DNA of 64,000 bases from Tillus elongatus (Eukaryota; Arthropoda; Insecta; Coleoptera; Cleridae): NCBI GenBank assembly GCA_964006375.1, contig OZ023265.1:168787033-168851032 (forward strand). The letters are read 5' to 3'. Numbering within the stretch: position 1 is the stretch's first letter; every line of letters starts with the position of its first letter. This document shows positions 11,336-22,731 of this stretch, piece by piece. The notes beneath the pieces are model-generated. The model was not told the DNA's origin, ran no database searches, and worked only from the letters and a program-made list of their open reading frames with translations. A program made the translations under genes and the position numbers.

Positions 11336-11338
<3 letters not shown>

Positions 11339-13072
11339 CGATTATTGTTTGCCAAGTATATATTTTAAATTGGGTGTTAATTAAATTAATTTCTACTTAC
11401 TTAAATTGGTATATTTTTCTTTATATTCTTTTGTTGGGTGCTAACTATATTGATTACCTTTTAATTGTTTTTTAAATCTGCCTATTGACTCCATACTTCT
11501 GGGGTATGTAGTGAATTCATTTTCTTTTATATGATTTAACCAAATATATATATAATTTTTTTATAAACTTCCTCAAATAATAACACTGCTTTTAATTCTA
11601 TTTATGTTGATTTAATTCGTAAAAATTTTTCATGTATAAAAGTTTAACAAATCATATGACAAATTATAACACCCCTACTTATTCAGTAAATTACAAAAGT
11701 TGCTTGAGTTTTTTATTTATATTTTATTTACTTATTTTTATTATCAAAGGAAAATTTGTTTGCGCTTTTTCAAAACTACTTAATTTTAAAATATGAATGA
11801 ATTTCTTATTTATATTATTATCTAAATTAAAGGTTAATGTACATTTATTGGTACCAATTATCATTCACATATTCTGTGTTTGAATTTATTATTTCGATTT
11901 ATTCTTTCAAAAAATTGAAAAGCAATGATATTTCAGGCCTGTCTAGGTAATGTAGAATTCGGTACCTTAAAACTTCTAAATGCTTCCCTTGACGACCGCT
12001 GATTCTCGGATGGTTACTATGCAGCCATCTTGTAAGCTTCTGATTTAAAAATTTGTCGTCCTCTGCGGCAACAATTATTTGGATATTTATATTCTTCTTG
12101 TAGCACTGATTTTTAAACTACCCCTCTACTTAAAAGTTACACTATTTATTACTTTACACTTTCCACACATTTAAAACTATACTTTGTCGATGAAAATACT
12201 TATTTTCATTTAATTTCTTTGCTGAACTGCTCTAATCTCCTCTTCTTACGACGACCCAAATTGAAGAGAGCTATTCAATTATTATTTATCTCATTTCAGA
12301 TTATTCAAACCAAAGCAAACTAATTATATTTGTTATCTGTCATTTTTCCTGATCATAGACATGTTGGTTTTTGTCTATGTACACGTCGAAACTTCAGAAT
12401 AAATTTACATTTAATGTCAACGTCAAATTCACTGAGCCCCACTTTCATTTTACATGACATACCTTACTTCACAAACATCAACAAAAACATCTTAAAATAC
12501 TTAAAATATATAACTAATTTTCAAATTTTAAATAGGGGCGTTTGGATATTATAACATTTCAACAGGTTAGGATAAACTTTAATATTTCTAAAAAATATTC
12601 ATATAACCAACAAAAATACTTTTGAACTCTTATGTGTGACAAAATATTATTAACTATTATTTATAATCAATTCCACCTCTTTGTTTAACAATTTGTCTTG
12701 ATTTCTCGCTACATTTCACTGATTGTTAAATGTCTCATTGTAGCTTAATCCAAAGTCTTTTAAATTTAATTGATTGGAGTGTTTATCTGTTTTCAGTACA
12801 TTTTAACTGTACTTATGGTTAATCTACGAATTATTTGCTCTGTTTATTACTTGAGGATTATGTTTTTGAATTCATATCTTATTTCATTTATTAATTTTAG
12901 AATTTTAGATTGACATGCTGTTAATAATGCAGATCCTTATTCGGACATGCCTATTTGACAAATGATGCAAAACTGTACTACAGTTTGGCTTCCTTGGATA
13001 CATGAAAACACCTGCACCTTAAGTATTTTGTAAGTAGCTGATATATTTAGTTTGATATTGCCAAATATCAAT

Positions 13073-13077
<5 letters not shown>
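11336..13077. other. Unassigned AT-rich region, 1.7 kb
   Basis: No coding frame, domain or GCR module is recognised. It is the longest stretch in the window without an assigned transposon and may be unique DNA or a very old insertion. Short frames (for example 12330-12554) lack family features. Confidence 0.4.

Positions 13078-13153
<76 letters not shown>
13078..13153. repeat. (TA)n microsatellite
   Basis: About 76 bp of TA, followed after 'tcctcattagtaaattttt' by a damaged GCR end. Confidence 0.95.
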
Positions 13154-13155
<2 letters not shown>

Positions 13156-13174
13156 TCATTAGTAAATTTTTCGT

Positions 13175-13737
13175 TTTACGTTTTGCGTTATAGTAGTGAA
13201 TTTTCATAAGAATTGTAGATTATCAGTAACGTATATTATCAAAACTAATTCTTTAAATTTAAAAGGACCTGGGAGACCGGTTTTAGAGGTGCCAGGTAGC
13301 GATTATTTGAATAAGTTTCAATTTTCTATGGAGCTAGAAAATTATACTTTGGTAGAGATATATATAAGTACTTCAGGTCTCTTAAAAAAAATTGTGTTAC
13401 AAATTTCATTAAAGTCACAACAGTTTTCTAGAAAAAAATTAATTATTTACAAAGGGAATGTACCTGCCAAATCATAAATGCGGCAGGTATTTTTCCTTTT
13501 AATTCTTTGGATGGTTTTGTTTTAGTCAACTCATTCAGTTTTTGCAAACAATAAACAAATAAAAAAAGGTTTTTTAAAACAAATTTGTAGTTATCCGCGA
13601 AGCTCATTATGTTATTTATTAAATTTAGTACCCACGCTGCTTTTATATGGGTTTTAGTATGTATCAAAATTGAAGATACTAGATTAATGGGAAATATTTT
13701 TACGAAAATTCGCTACCATAACGCACTTGCTGCACCT
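13175..13737. repeat. ~560-bp unit with GCR-type inverted ends
   Basis: The left end is damaged (TTTTGCGTTATAGTAGTGAA). The right end is a good inverted copy at about 13706-13737 (GCTACCATAACGCACTTGCT). The interior differs from the 305-bp sub-unit. It is probably a diverged subfamily. Confidence 0.55.
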
Positions 13738-14466
13738 AAACCATTTTCAACATTTATTTACTATTGCGCTATCCATACTCTTTGAAAATGAAATAAATAA
13801 ATATTAACAATAAGAAATTTTGAAATTAAAATTTTAATAATTTACACTGAACATATGTTTATAGGTATGATATTATGTAGTTTCATTTACCTAAAATTTT
13901 CCATATACTACATGAAGAGTAAGTAATACTGAAAATTCACTAAAAACTAAAAGTAAACAATAAATACGTTATTCTCAGATTCTAAGGTATTAGCTGAGTC
14001 TTATTATTTAGTTATGACGTATGTTAACTAAGAAGAAGAAGAAGAAAACCTCGAATTCGACTTCCCCCACTGATAGTTTCCAAAATAACAAATGACAATG
14101 ACAAATAGGTAACTGGCGTTGTCAGATTTAGCTAGGAAAGGGCGATGGGTTTTAAATATCTTGAAGAATTGGAAGTTTAATATTTATACACAATAAAACG
14201 TAGTTCTAGATTGCCTTTACACAAATTGAATGACTTTTATTAAAATTTGTATTTATTACTATATATTTTTCTGATATCTTCAAATTCAGATGACAGTTTT
14301 GGCAAATGGCAACCTCGCTGATTGTTTATTGTGAAATATTTGTGTAGCCTGTTCCTTTGAAGTTTAATCTGGAGCATTTGTTTGCAATAGCAGCGTAACC
14401 CTAATATATCTGTCTGACCTTGTCTAGACTATAGGCACCCATTCGAGGTAATTTCAGGTTATATCG
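13738..14466. other. Unassigned region
   Basis: No gene is seen. There is a short (GAA)n run near 14032-14046 and otherwise low-complexity AT-rich DNA. Confidence 0.4.
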
Positions 14467-14742
14467 TAAATTATTTATTTTTTATTTGGTTATAACTCAG
14501 AATTTACTAAACCGATTAAGTTCAGATTTGGTAGAGAGGACAACTGATATGATATCTACGAGGGCGTAAAGTTTTAGTTTCATACTTCTAGTCATTTAAA
14601 AGGTATTGCGTTTTTAAACAGTTTTTCTCATTTTTTTCTGAAAGTATGTGAGTGTCAAAACTGTCTAACGAACTTATCCAAGCTATTAACAAAATGAAAT
14701 TTGGTTTCGATTGGTGAAGAATTTTTGAGTTATCGGTTGGAT

Positions 14743-14818
<76 letters not shown>

Positions 14819-14950
14819 ACTTTTCAACTGACCTTGGATTTGGGTTCTAGGGGCCCTAATTCGCTCTCATTTTAAGATTTATTTCAAAAATCTTACCATC
14901 GCTACCTCTCTATTTGTGAATTTTCTTAATGAAAAAATGGGTCCAACACG
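14467..14950 (+). repeat. Diverged composite repeat (GCR) with TA array
   Basis: A block resembling 'tttgagttatcggttggata' leads into (TA)n at 14747-14816. It is followed by 'tttgggttctaggggcccta', a 'ctctcatttt' block and a degenerate hairpin 'gtgaattttcttaatg'. The GGACGCAGC end is missing. This belongs to a subfamily with the 'accatcgctacctctct' variant also seen near 49780. Confidence 0.6.
14747..14816. repeat. (TA)n microsatellite
   Basis: About 70 bp of TA at the standard GCR position. Confidence 0.95.
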
Positions 14951-15724
14951 GCCGGGTTTCCCCTACCAAATTTCAAAACACTATTTTAGATACATACTAT
15001 TATAAATACCAAGGAAATTTATTTTATTACATTAACACCATGTATCTATTTTTATTTGGACTCTTGGGCTAAGGTGAGCTTGGTAAATTAGTAATATTTT
15101 GAAGCCAAGAAACCTACTGCTCCCCTGTACACCTTATTTTTCCACTACATATAAAGAAGATTTTATAATTTTCTCACTAACCTTTCTTGCTTTTTTGAAC
15201 AATTCTTTTCAAAGCAGCTTACACGCTTTGTTTTATAAGAATAAATCCGGCCAATTGCCTGGAGAATATGAAATATTTCTCGCATTTATAATGTGGACAT
15301 TAGTTCAATGTAGTCACAACAGACGTCAGCCGGGTTAATAATGGCAATTTTTATAAAGGAAAGGAAGAGAGCTTGGTACAAATGACAGGAAGCCGGAACT
15401 AAGGATATTCTTTTAGTGAATATTTTTATAATCCTATTTTGCATTTTAAATACGATTTCGATGGTTTCACTCCGGCTGAAAATAACGATATTTCAACCAA
15501 TGTATAAAATGTATCCGCTTCTACATTACCATTACTTTTAGTTATATTTACTGTGACATTTGTATTAGTATTTATGAAATATCCCCCTTATTGTTTTGAA
15601 TGTGAATGTGGATTTTTTATTTGCACCATGAAAAATGTTGGAATACATTTAGAATGTTTTTTATTTCACTTAATTGTCAAACAATTAATATATTGTGCAT
15701 GAAATAAGTTGTTTAAAAAAAATT
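14951..15724. other. Unassigned region
   Basis: A 79-codon frame at 15099-15338 shows no recognisable domain. Nothing else is supported. Confidence 0.35.
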
Positions 15725-15729
15725 AAAAA

Positions 15730-15930
15730 AAGGTCTGGGCGCAGCATGTGCGTTATAGTAGTCAATTTTTATTAAAATGTTTTTAAGTTCAAGTATGTCT
15801 TTTAGTGAATCTTCTTAAAAAATCACTAATGAGAAGATCCCGACTTTTGAATTTTGTAAAAATTTCTTCAAATGAGCGCAAACTGGGACCTCTAAAACCC
15901 ATATCGGGGGTCACTTTCCATTTTTATATG

Positions 15931-16007
<77 letters not shown>
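15730..16007. repeat. Composite repeat (GCR) pieces split by the LTR element
   Basis: A plus-oriented GGGCGCAGCATGTGCGTTAT end lies at 15730. A minus-oriented hairpin end follows at 15799-15833, with 'tcaaatgagcgcaaactggg' and 'cgggggtcactttcc', and leads into (TA)n at 15934-16007. The LTR retrotransposon is inserted in this TA array, which resumes at 22494. Confidence 0.75.
15934..16007. repeat. (TA)n microsatellite, left half of interrupted array
   Basis: TA array directly abutting the first base of the 5' LTR; the array continues on the far side of the element. Confidence 0.95.
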
Positions 16008-16009
<2 letters not shown>

Positions 16010-17353
16010 ATATGGTTAATAAAGGGGGCCACATATACATATATACACATACATATACACAAACAACAACTTACCTTTGGTGTATGCAATGTTTTTGCAC
16101 TGTAAGGCAGGGAGAAACTAAATTTTACAGATATATATGTGTTGAAAGGAGGCAAGGCAGGTGTAAATGTATGACCAGTTTAATTAGATAGTTTAAGGTA
16201 TTATTGTTTGATAGCTGTTATGTAATTTAAGATGTTATTGTTAGAATTAAGGATATTGTTAGCTTTAAGAATAGTAAGATGTCAAAATTTGAGTGTTAAA
16301 TTGTAAGAAATGTCATGTCATAACCTATGTTTAAGTCAGCTGTTTTTTTATTTAGGCCAGACGTCAAACTGACACTAAAATTATAGTTAGGTTAATTATT
16401 CTCTCATTGACTAACAACAATCAGAAGTATGTATGTATCCGAGGAGATGATGAAAAACGATTATTGTGTTAAAATTTGTTAGGATATTTTATTTGAAGCA
16501 GGCAGATAACAGTTTTTTTGATTAGTTACGCTGGTTACAAGGAAAAATGATAAACAGATGGAAAAATTTGGATAAAAGTATCAGATTAAAATTTTTGAGA
16601 TGAAAAAAGTTTGAAATTGTCATTAAATTATTAGATGGGAATTTTTGGTAATAAGGATATAGTTTGAGAAATTAGATAGAAGGGGTTTGAAAAGGGATAG
16701 TAGCAAGAGGAGAAAATTTAGTCTAGAGGATACAAAAATCTAGAGGGTCGCTGATCCGATAGTCCGACTCAGCAAATACAGGAGAGGCAGCAGAGGCAGC
16801 AGCAGTCTGAGTGAGTAGTGTAAAACTAAAAGGAGTAATAAAACTCGCTAAAAAAATAAGTACATAAACTGTGCTTTGGTTTTTATACGACATTCAAGAT
16901 ACTTATAGAGGCAGGGGATCTTTTGGCTATAACTAACTGATAGTCAGCGTGGAACTCTGTGTCTATTGACTAAGTGCCACAATACAGTGGAATTAATATA
17001 AACACCAATAGGTGTCGGTACCGTTAACATTTATTTTATTTTCTTTCGTTCCCTTTTACAGTGTAAAATTCAAATAGGTATAAGTAATACATAAGGTTTA
17101 GGTTTTTTGTCATATATGTTAATTTAATAAATATTTAAGTTCTGTGAGCGTATAAGGACCTTTGCTTTGTTTTCTTTAACATATATTTATAAGCATTTTG
17201 AGTAAAGATCAGAGGGGGAATACATTTCAAAATTTAAAATTTAATCAAACTTTTGGAAATAATAATAAAAATTTTGATAGGACTTGAACCCACTAGTCCC
17301 TGTTTTGAGAGTCAAATTGATTCATGTGATCAATTGTATGCGCAATACAGCAG

Positions 17354-17360
17354 TATAAAG
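17354..17360 (+). promoter_or_regulatory. Candidate LTR TATA box
   Basis: TATAAAG in the 5' LTR (repeated in the 3' LTR near 22160), about 340 bp before the LTR end. This distance fits a U3-R boundary. It is assigned on motif and position only. Confidence 0.3.
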
Positions 17361-17486
17361 GCATTTAATACACCAAGGTGTAATACACACACAAACCTTT
17401 GGTGAACACACATTAACAACCATTTCACTAAACTTTACAGGAAAATAAAAGTTAAAAGCTAAGATATCTAAAATATAACTAGAAAA

Positions 17487-17489
<3 letters not shown>

Positions 17490-17569
<80 letters not shown>
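17490..17569. repeat. (TA)n microsatellite inside the 5' LTR
   Basis: About 80 bp. The partner array in the 3' LTR (22295-22371) is slightly shorter, so array length changed after insertion or in reverse transcription. Confidence 0.95.
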
Positions 17570-17572
<3 letters not shown>

Positions 17573-17695
17573 AATTCTATATATTAAATTAAATTTAAAA
17601 TCCATAGCTTATTACATTTTTTGAAATTCTATAACAATTGGCACTAAACGAAAGGGCTTCGAAAGTCTGTGCAGCAAATAACTTACTATATCAAT

Positions 17696-17714
17696 TGTCG
17701 CCTAAACGTGGGGC
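17696..17714 (+). promoter_or_regulatory. Primer-binding site resembling tRNA-Lys
   Basis: Two bases after the LTR the sequence reads TGTCGCCTAAACGTGGGGC. The complement of the 3' end of insect tRNA-Lys is TGGCGCCCAACGTGGGGC. The match has two substitutions and one extra A. This supports a gypsy-like tRNA-Lys primer, with the mismatches being odd for so young a copy. Confidence 0.6.
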
Positions 17715-17786
17715 TTTCGAGGTCCACGAGTAAAATAAATTAAAAAAATAAATAAATAAACAAAACATAATAAGGAAGTCGAGAAA

Positions 17787-19046
17787 ATGCCTAGGGGAAG
17801 AAAAATGACCACGTCAAAGGACAGACAGGACAGGAGAGACGAAAGAGAACATGAACAGCAGGAAAGTATGGAAATAGATCAAGAGAGAAGATATGATCAA
17901 GAAGTTGGTGAAAATGTGGAAGAACAAGCAGAAGGAATGGTACAAACAGGAGAAGAAACGTCAATAGAAGAACAGACACCTGACGGAGACAAAGTAGACG
18001 ACACAAATACGACAAACGAAAAACCTGACAGTAACAATGAAATGTTCATGAAATTAATGCAGAGCATGAATAGTATGAATGCAAATGTTAATAATATAAA
18101 TGAAAGCAATAAAATTATGAATGAGAAAATGAATGAAAGCATAAATGGCCTAAAACAAGACATAAATGAAAGTAAGAAAGAAATGAAAGGGGATATGTAT
18201 AGCATGAAACTAAATATGAATGACAGGTTCGAAAGACAAGAGGATAATATAAACAAGATAAAAGAAAGTATGACTGAGAAGTTTATCGAACAAGAGCAGA
18301 ATATGAGGCAGATGATTGAGAGATTGGATAATATAGATAGAAATATCACAGAGGAAGTTGAAAAAAGTGTACAAGAAGTGAAAAAAGATGTAGAAATGGA
18401 GATGGAAGAGATAAGCGAGGCAGTACGAAAGTTTGAAAGTAAAGTAGAGACAAAGATGGATGTAGTACGCAAGATAATAATAGAGAAAATCAAAGCAAAT
18501 GATGATGAACCGATGGATAAAATCATAGAGAGAGTGAATGAAAGAAATCAGCGAATGAGAGGGCCTAGAAAGATGCGCAAACATAAAAGAAACAGATATG
18601 AAACCAAAATGGAAGAGAGATTAAGAGAAACGAATGGAAATTTGGAGAATCTAAGAGAAGAGCCAGATGTAAAGCTGACATTGGGAAATAAAAGTCTGAG
18701 AGAAGAAGTAGAAGAATGTTTTGGGCCAAAATGGACAAGAGCAATGGGGAATAGAAGAAACAAAAAGAAACAAGAATGCCTAGAAGAAATAAGGAATAAG
18801 GGTGACAAATTTAAACGGAAACGTATAGGAAATAAGAGGTATAGACGTGAAAACAAGGATGGCAACGATGGCACGAATAGGTATAAATGCCAGAGAAACG
18901 AGGATACCTACAAAGACGATTCTAGCATGCAATACGATGCAAGACAGGCAGAAGAGTCTGATAACAATCATGAGCAGTGGAGAAGACCACATAACGGATA
19001 TGGAGACTACGCAGCAACAAAATATGAAACGACTACGAAGAATTAA
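17787..19046 (+). CDS. Coiled-coil, Gag-position protein of the LTR retrotransposon (419 aa)
   Basis: The only intact ORF of the element, in the position of gag, starting at the first ATG after the primer site (GAAAATGCC context). Residues 1-80 are charged and Glu/Gln-rich. Residues about 85-250 are Met/Asn/Glu/Lys-rich heptad-like sequence (MNSMNANVNNINESNKIMNE and onward), predicted to form a long coiled coil. Residues about 250-300 are basic (RGPRKMRKHKRNRYETKMEE). The tail (300-419) is Arg/Lys- then Asn/Asp-rich. I see no capsid major homology region, no CCHC zinc knuckle and no protease. It may be the N-terminal part of a longer Gag truncated in this non-autonomous derivative, or a dedicated nucleic-acid-binding protein that helps packaging. 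Both are inference. There are no stops or frameshifts over 1,260 bp, and Lys/Glu codons use mainly AAA, AAG, GAA and GAG. The reverse-strand frame of 209 codons is a shadow. Confidence 0.75.
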   Translation: MPRGRKMTTSKDRQDRRDEREHEQQESMEIDQERRYDQEVGENVEEQAEGMVQTGEETSIEEQTPDGDKVDDTNTTNEKPDSNNEMFMKLMQSMNSMNANVNNINESNKIMNEKMNESINGLKQDINESKKEMKGDMYSMKLNMNDRFERQEDNINKIKESMTEKFIEQEQNMRQMIERLDNIDRNITEEVEKSVQEVKKDVEMEMEEISEAVRKFESKVETKMDVVRKIIIEKIKANDDEPMDKIIERVNERNQRMRGPRKMRKHKRNRYETKMEERLRETNGNLENLREEPDVKLTLGNKSLREEVEECFGPKWTRAMGNRRNKKKQECLEEIRNKGDKFKRKRIGNKRYRRENKDGNDGTNRYKCQRNEDTYKDDSSMQYDARQAEESDNNHEQWRRPHNGYGDYAATKYETTTKN

Positions 19047-20812
19047 TGAACTAGAATGAGATGAAAGACCTGGGAAGTCTTTAAACTCACCAACATTTTC
19101 TTGAAACAACGATAACACTCAAAATTCAAAATTTCAGACCTGGATTAAGTCTATAAACTGAACCAAAACTAGTTCGACCAAATAACACGTCAAAATTCAA
19201 AACAAATGTCAAGCATGAAAAAAAAGAGTATAGGCAAATTCAAAACCGAGGTAGATAAGGTTAGTAATCAGACAAGCGTGGGGAAGGATCGTACAACAAA
19301 CAAGCATAAAAATTGTACGCCAAACAATAAATGCAATCGGATGCAAAAGAAGTAGTGGGGACAAGGTTAAACCCAAGATAAGCGGACCAGAGCTGTGAAC
19401 GAACAAGAAAAAAATAACAAAACTATGAAGTAAATAAGGCCAATTATGTAAAATTCGTTAAAATTATGGAACATTTAGTAGGATAGACAACTAAATAAGG
19501 ACGTCTGAAACAAGGAATAATTGGAAAAGTGAAAAATATATATGTACGAACAGTGAAATGAATTTAATAGATGGAGAAGCTAACCAGTGAATATGTAAAC
19601 CCATAGAGGGCATATTGAGATAATGAAAATAGATATAGATGATTATATGCACAGTAGTTGCAAGATATAGGGGAATGAGATGAAAAAGTCAAGTAAAAGG
19701 AACATATAGTGACTGATAAACAGTAGTTTCAGATTAATAATAAAAAAGGAAAGTTGGGTATCAGAAGAATAAAACGAATTGAAAAAGGAAAGGACCTAAT
19801 ATCAAAAAGAAACATATAGAAACTTACAATGGCAGCAGCAATAGAAAAAATAGTCCAAATATGGGGGTATATACGAACATGTCGTTATAGAAATCGGTTA
19901 ATTATCACGTGTACGAACACACGCAATGAGAAAAGGGAAACTCGGTAATAATAAAAAAAAAATAATGATGATAAAGAGATAAGTTAAACAACAAGGAATT
20001 TGAAAAGCAAGAGATAATTTCTTACTTTACTTGGGGGGATACTTAAAACTAAATTTAGCCTTGACATAGTCAATTAACAACATTTTTCATTTGATGTTGA
20101 TGGCATTTCATATAACATGCAGCATGCAGACTTAATAACTAAGTCGAACGTTGCTTGGGCAAACGTGACATTAAAAAAAGGAATATAAGTTGAAGAAATC
20201 CTAGACGAACAAAGCACTGACATGACACATATTTTATTAAAAGCACGTAAACTAACGAAGCACTATTTTAAATAAAGGCCATAAACACTTCGAAGAACTG
20301 AACACTTGTGAAGCTGGAACAAACATGCAGCAATAATGACAACAGGATCAGTATTCGACAGTAGCAGAAATTTGCAGGCACAGTAGTATTTTTCTTAAAA
20401 TAATTGTGGGCACAGCAGTGGTCTTCAAAAACATAATTGACAAAATATTGGCACAGCGGTGTTCTTATAAAACAATTAAAGGCACGCTAGTGTTCCTTCT
20501 AAATTTTAGGCACGCTAGTATCTTTTTAAACATGCTTATAAGCACAATAATGTCTCTCATGCATAAGTGCATCTGACACGTAAATATAATAACTTCTCAT
20601 GTTCGCAGCTAGATCACTTGTGTCTCAGATGATAGTTCTGATTACACAGCATAACTTCTTACAGGAATGGCAGTGACTGTTTCTGAAATGCTAAAAAATG
20701 TATTAAAGGAGGAAAAGATTATATTGCTATAAACTAAAAGCGTGAATAAAAAAATTTTTCCTAGCTTCAGAAGGCAAGCCTCTAAAGCAGTAAAAATTTA
20801 TTGTTGGGGATT
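19047..20812 (+). other. Non-coding interior of the LTR element
   Basis: About 1.77 kb, A-rich on the plus strand, full of stops in all frames. No pol motif (protease DTG, RT F/YxDD, integrase HHCC or DDE) is visible. The last 10-15 bases before the 3' LTR (TTGTTGGGGATT) are the only candidate polypurine tract. From 20390 to 20540 a 'ggcacagcagtg/ggcacgctagtg' phrase is repeated about four times with T-rich spacers, a weak tandem repeat. Confidence 0.7.
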
Positions 20813-22292
20813 TGATATGGTTAATAAAGGGGGCCACATATACATATATACACATACATATACACAAACAACAACTTACCTTTGGTGTATGCAATGTTTT
20901 TGCACTGTAAGGCAGGGAGAAACTAAATTTTACAGATATATATGTGTTGAAAGGAGGCAAGGCAGGTGTAAATGTATGACCAGTTTAATTAGATAGTTTA
21001 AGGTATTATTGTTTGATAGCTGTTATGTAATTTAAGATGTTATTGTTAGAATTAAGGATATTGTTAGCTTCAAGAATAGTAAGATGTCAAAATTTGAGTG
21101 TTAAATTGTAAGAAATGTCATGTCATAACCTATGTTTAAGTCAGCTGTTTTTTTATTTAGGCCAGACGTCAAACTGACACTAAAATTATAGTTAGGTTAA
21201 TTATTCTCTCATTGACTAACAACAATCAGAAGTATGTATGTATCCGAGGAGATGATGAAAAACGATTATTGTGTTAAAATTTGTTAGGATATTTTATTTG
21301 AAGCAGGCAGATAACAGTTTTTTTGATTAGTTACGCTGGTTACAAGGAAAAATGATAAACAGATGGAAAAATTTGGATAAAAGTATCAGATTAAAATTTT
21401 TGAGATGAAAAAAGTTTGAAATTGTCATTAAATTATTAGATGGGAATTTTTGGTAATAAGGATATAGTTTGAGAAATTAGATAGAAGGGGTTTGAAAAGG
21501 GATAGTAGCAAGAGGAGAAAATTTAGTCTAGAGGATACAAAAATCTAGAGGGTCGCTGATCCGATAGTCCGACTCAGCAAATACAGGAGAGGCAGCAGAG
21601 GCAGCAGCAGTCTGAGTGAGTAGTGTAAAACTAAAAGGAGTAATAAAACTCGCTAAAAAAATAAGTACATAAACTGTGCTTTGGTTTTTATACGACATTC
21701 AAGATACTTATAGAGGCAGGGGATCTTTTGGCTATAACTAACTGATAGTCAGCGTGGAACTCTGTGTCTATTGACTAAGTGCCACAATACAGTGGAATTA
21801 ATATAAACACCAATAGGTGTCGGTACCGTTAACATTTATTTTATTTTCTTTCGTTCCCTTTTACAGTGTAAAATTCAAATAGGTATAAGTAATACATAAG
21901 GTTTAGGTTTTTTGTCATATATGTTAATTTAATAAATATTTAAGTTCTGTGAGCGTATAAGGACCTTTGCTTTGTTTTCTTTAACATATATTTATAAGCA
22001 TTTTGAGTAAAGATCAGAGGGGGAATACATTTCAAAATTTAAAATTTAATCAAACTTTTGGAAATAATAATAAAAATTTTGATAGGACTTGAACCCACTA
22101 GTCCCTGTTTTGAGAGTCAAATTCATTCATGTGATCAATTGTATGCGCAATACAGCAGTATAAAGGCATTTAATACACCAAGGTGTAATACACACACAAA
22201 CCTTTGGTGAACACACATTAACAACCATTTCACTAAACTTTACAGGAAAATAAAAGTTAAAAGCTAAGATATCTAAAATATAACTAGAAAAC

Positions 22293-22373
<81 letters not shown>

Positions 22374-22491
22374 ATTCTATATATTAAATTAAATTTAAAA
22401 TCCATAGCTTATTACATTTTTTGAAATTCTATAACAATTGGCACTAAACGAAAGGGCTTCGAAAGTCTGTGCAGCAAATAACTTACTATAT

Positions 22492-22493
<2 letters not shown>
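20813..22493 (+). repeat. 3' LTR (1,681 bp)
   Basis: Partner of the 5' LTR, with TGATAT at the start and ATATCA at the end. Its end runs directly into the resumed (TA)n target array at 22494. Confidence 0.88.

Positions 22494-22551
<58 letters not shown>
22494..22551. repeat. (TA)n microsatellite, right half of interrupted array
   Basis: Continuation of the target array of the LTR element. Downstream sequence (22552-22731) lacks the expected GCR blocks and has no gene. Confidence 0.93.
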
Positions 22552-22557
<6 letters not shown>

Positions 22558-22731
22558 AGTCGAGGGATGTATAATTGTATTTACTTGTGTGAGAGGGGTT
22601 TCATTTTGTTATTTTTAGGTATATAGTTTTTTTATATATCCAGTGTATGAAGCACACTTATGGAATAAAATTCATTATTCAGCAAAAAATAGTTTTTGTG
22701 GAAAACGCTGAGACAGGTGAAGTTTAATTTG

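Larger units (their letters stand above)
16008..17693 (+). repeat. 5' LTR (1,686 bp)
   Basis: Matches 20813-22493 base for base apart from substitutions at 16266 (T versus C at 21071) and 17319 (G versus C at 22124) and a small difference in the TA array. It includes a plausible TATAAAG box at 17354 and an AATAAAAG signal near 17444, so U3 would be about 1.35 kb and R-U5 about 0.3 kb. It carries its own (TA)n at 17490-17569. On the opposite strand near 16072-16085 there is a consensus-like splice donor (AAAGGTAAGT). Confidence 0.88.
16008..22493 (+). mobile_element. Complete non-autonomous LTR retrotransposon, very recent insertion
   Basis: Two direct repeats (16008-17693 and 20813-22493) begin TGATAT and end ATATCA, so they have the TG...CA termini and short inverted repeats expected of LTRs. 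A primer-binding-like site follows the first LTR, and the second is preceded by a short GGGGA tract. Flanks on both sides are (TA)n, compatible with a 4-bp ATAT target duplication. Only two base substitutions plus TA-array length changes are visible between the LTRs, so insertion is recent. The 3.1-kb interior encodes one coiled-coil ORF and shows no protease, reverse transcriptase, RNase H or integrase, so pol must be supplied in trans. Superfamily is inferred as Ty3/Gypsy-like from the primer site only. Confidence 0.85.

Noticed and set aside
17897..18526. Long reverse-strand frame (209 codons) opposite the LTR-element ORF
   Set aside because: It is rich in Ser, Phe, Ile and Leu because it is the complement of a Lys/Glu/Met-rich gene. 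It is a shadow, as are the other reverse frames over 17.8-19.1 kb.
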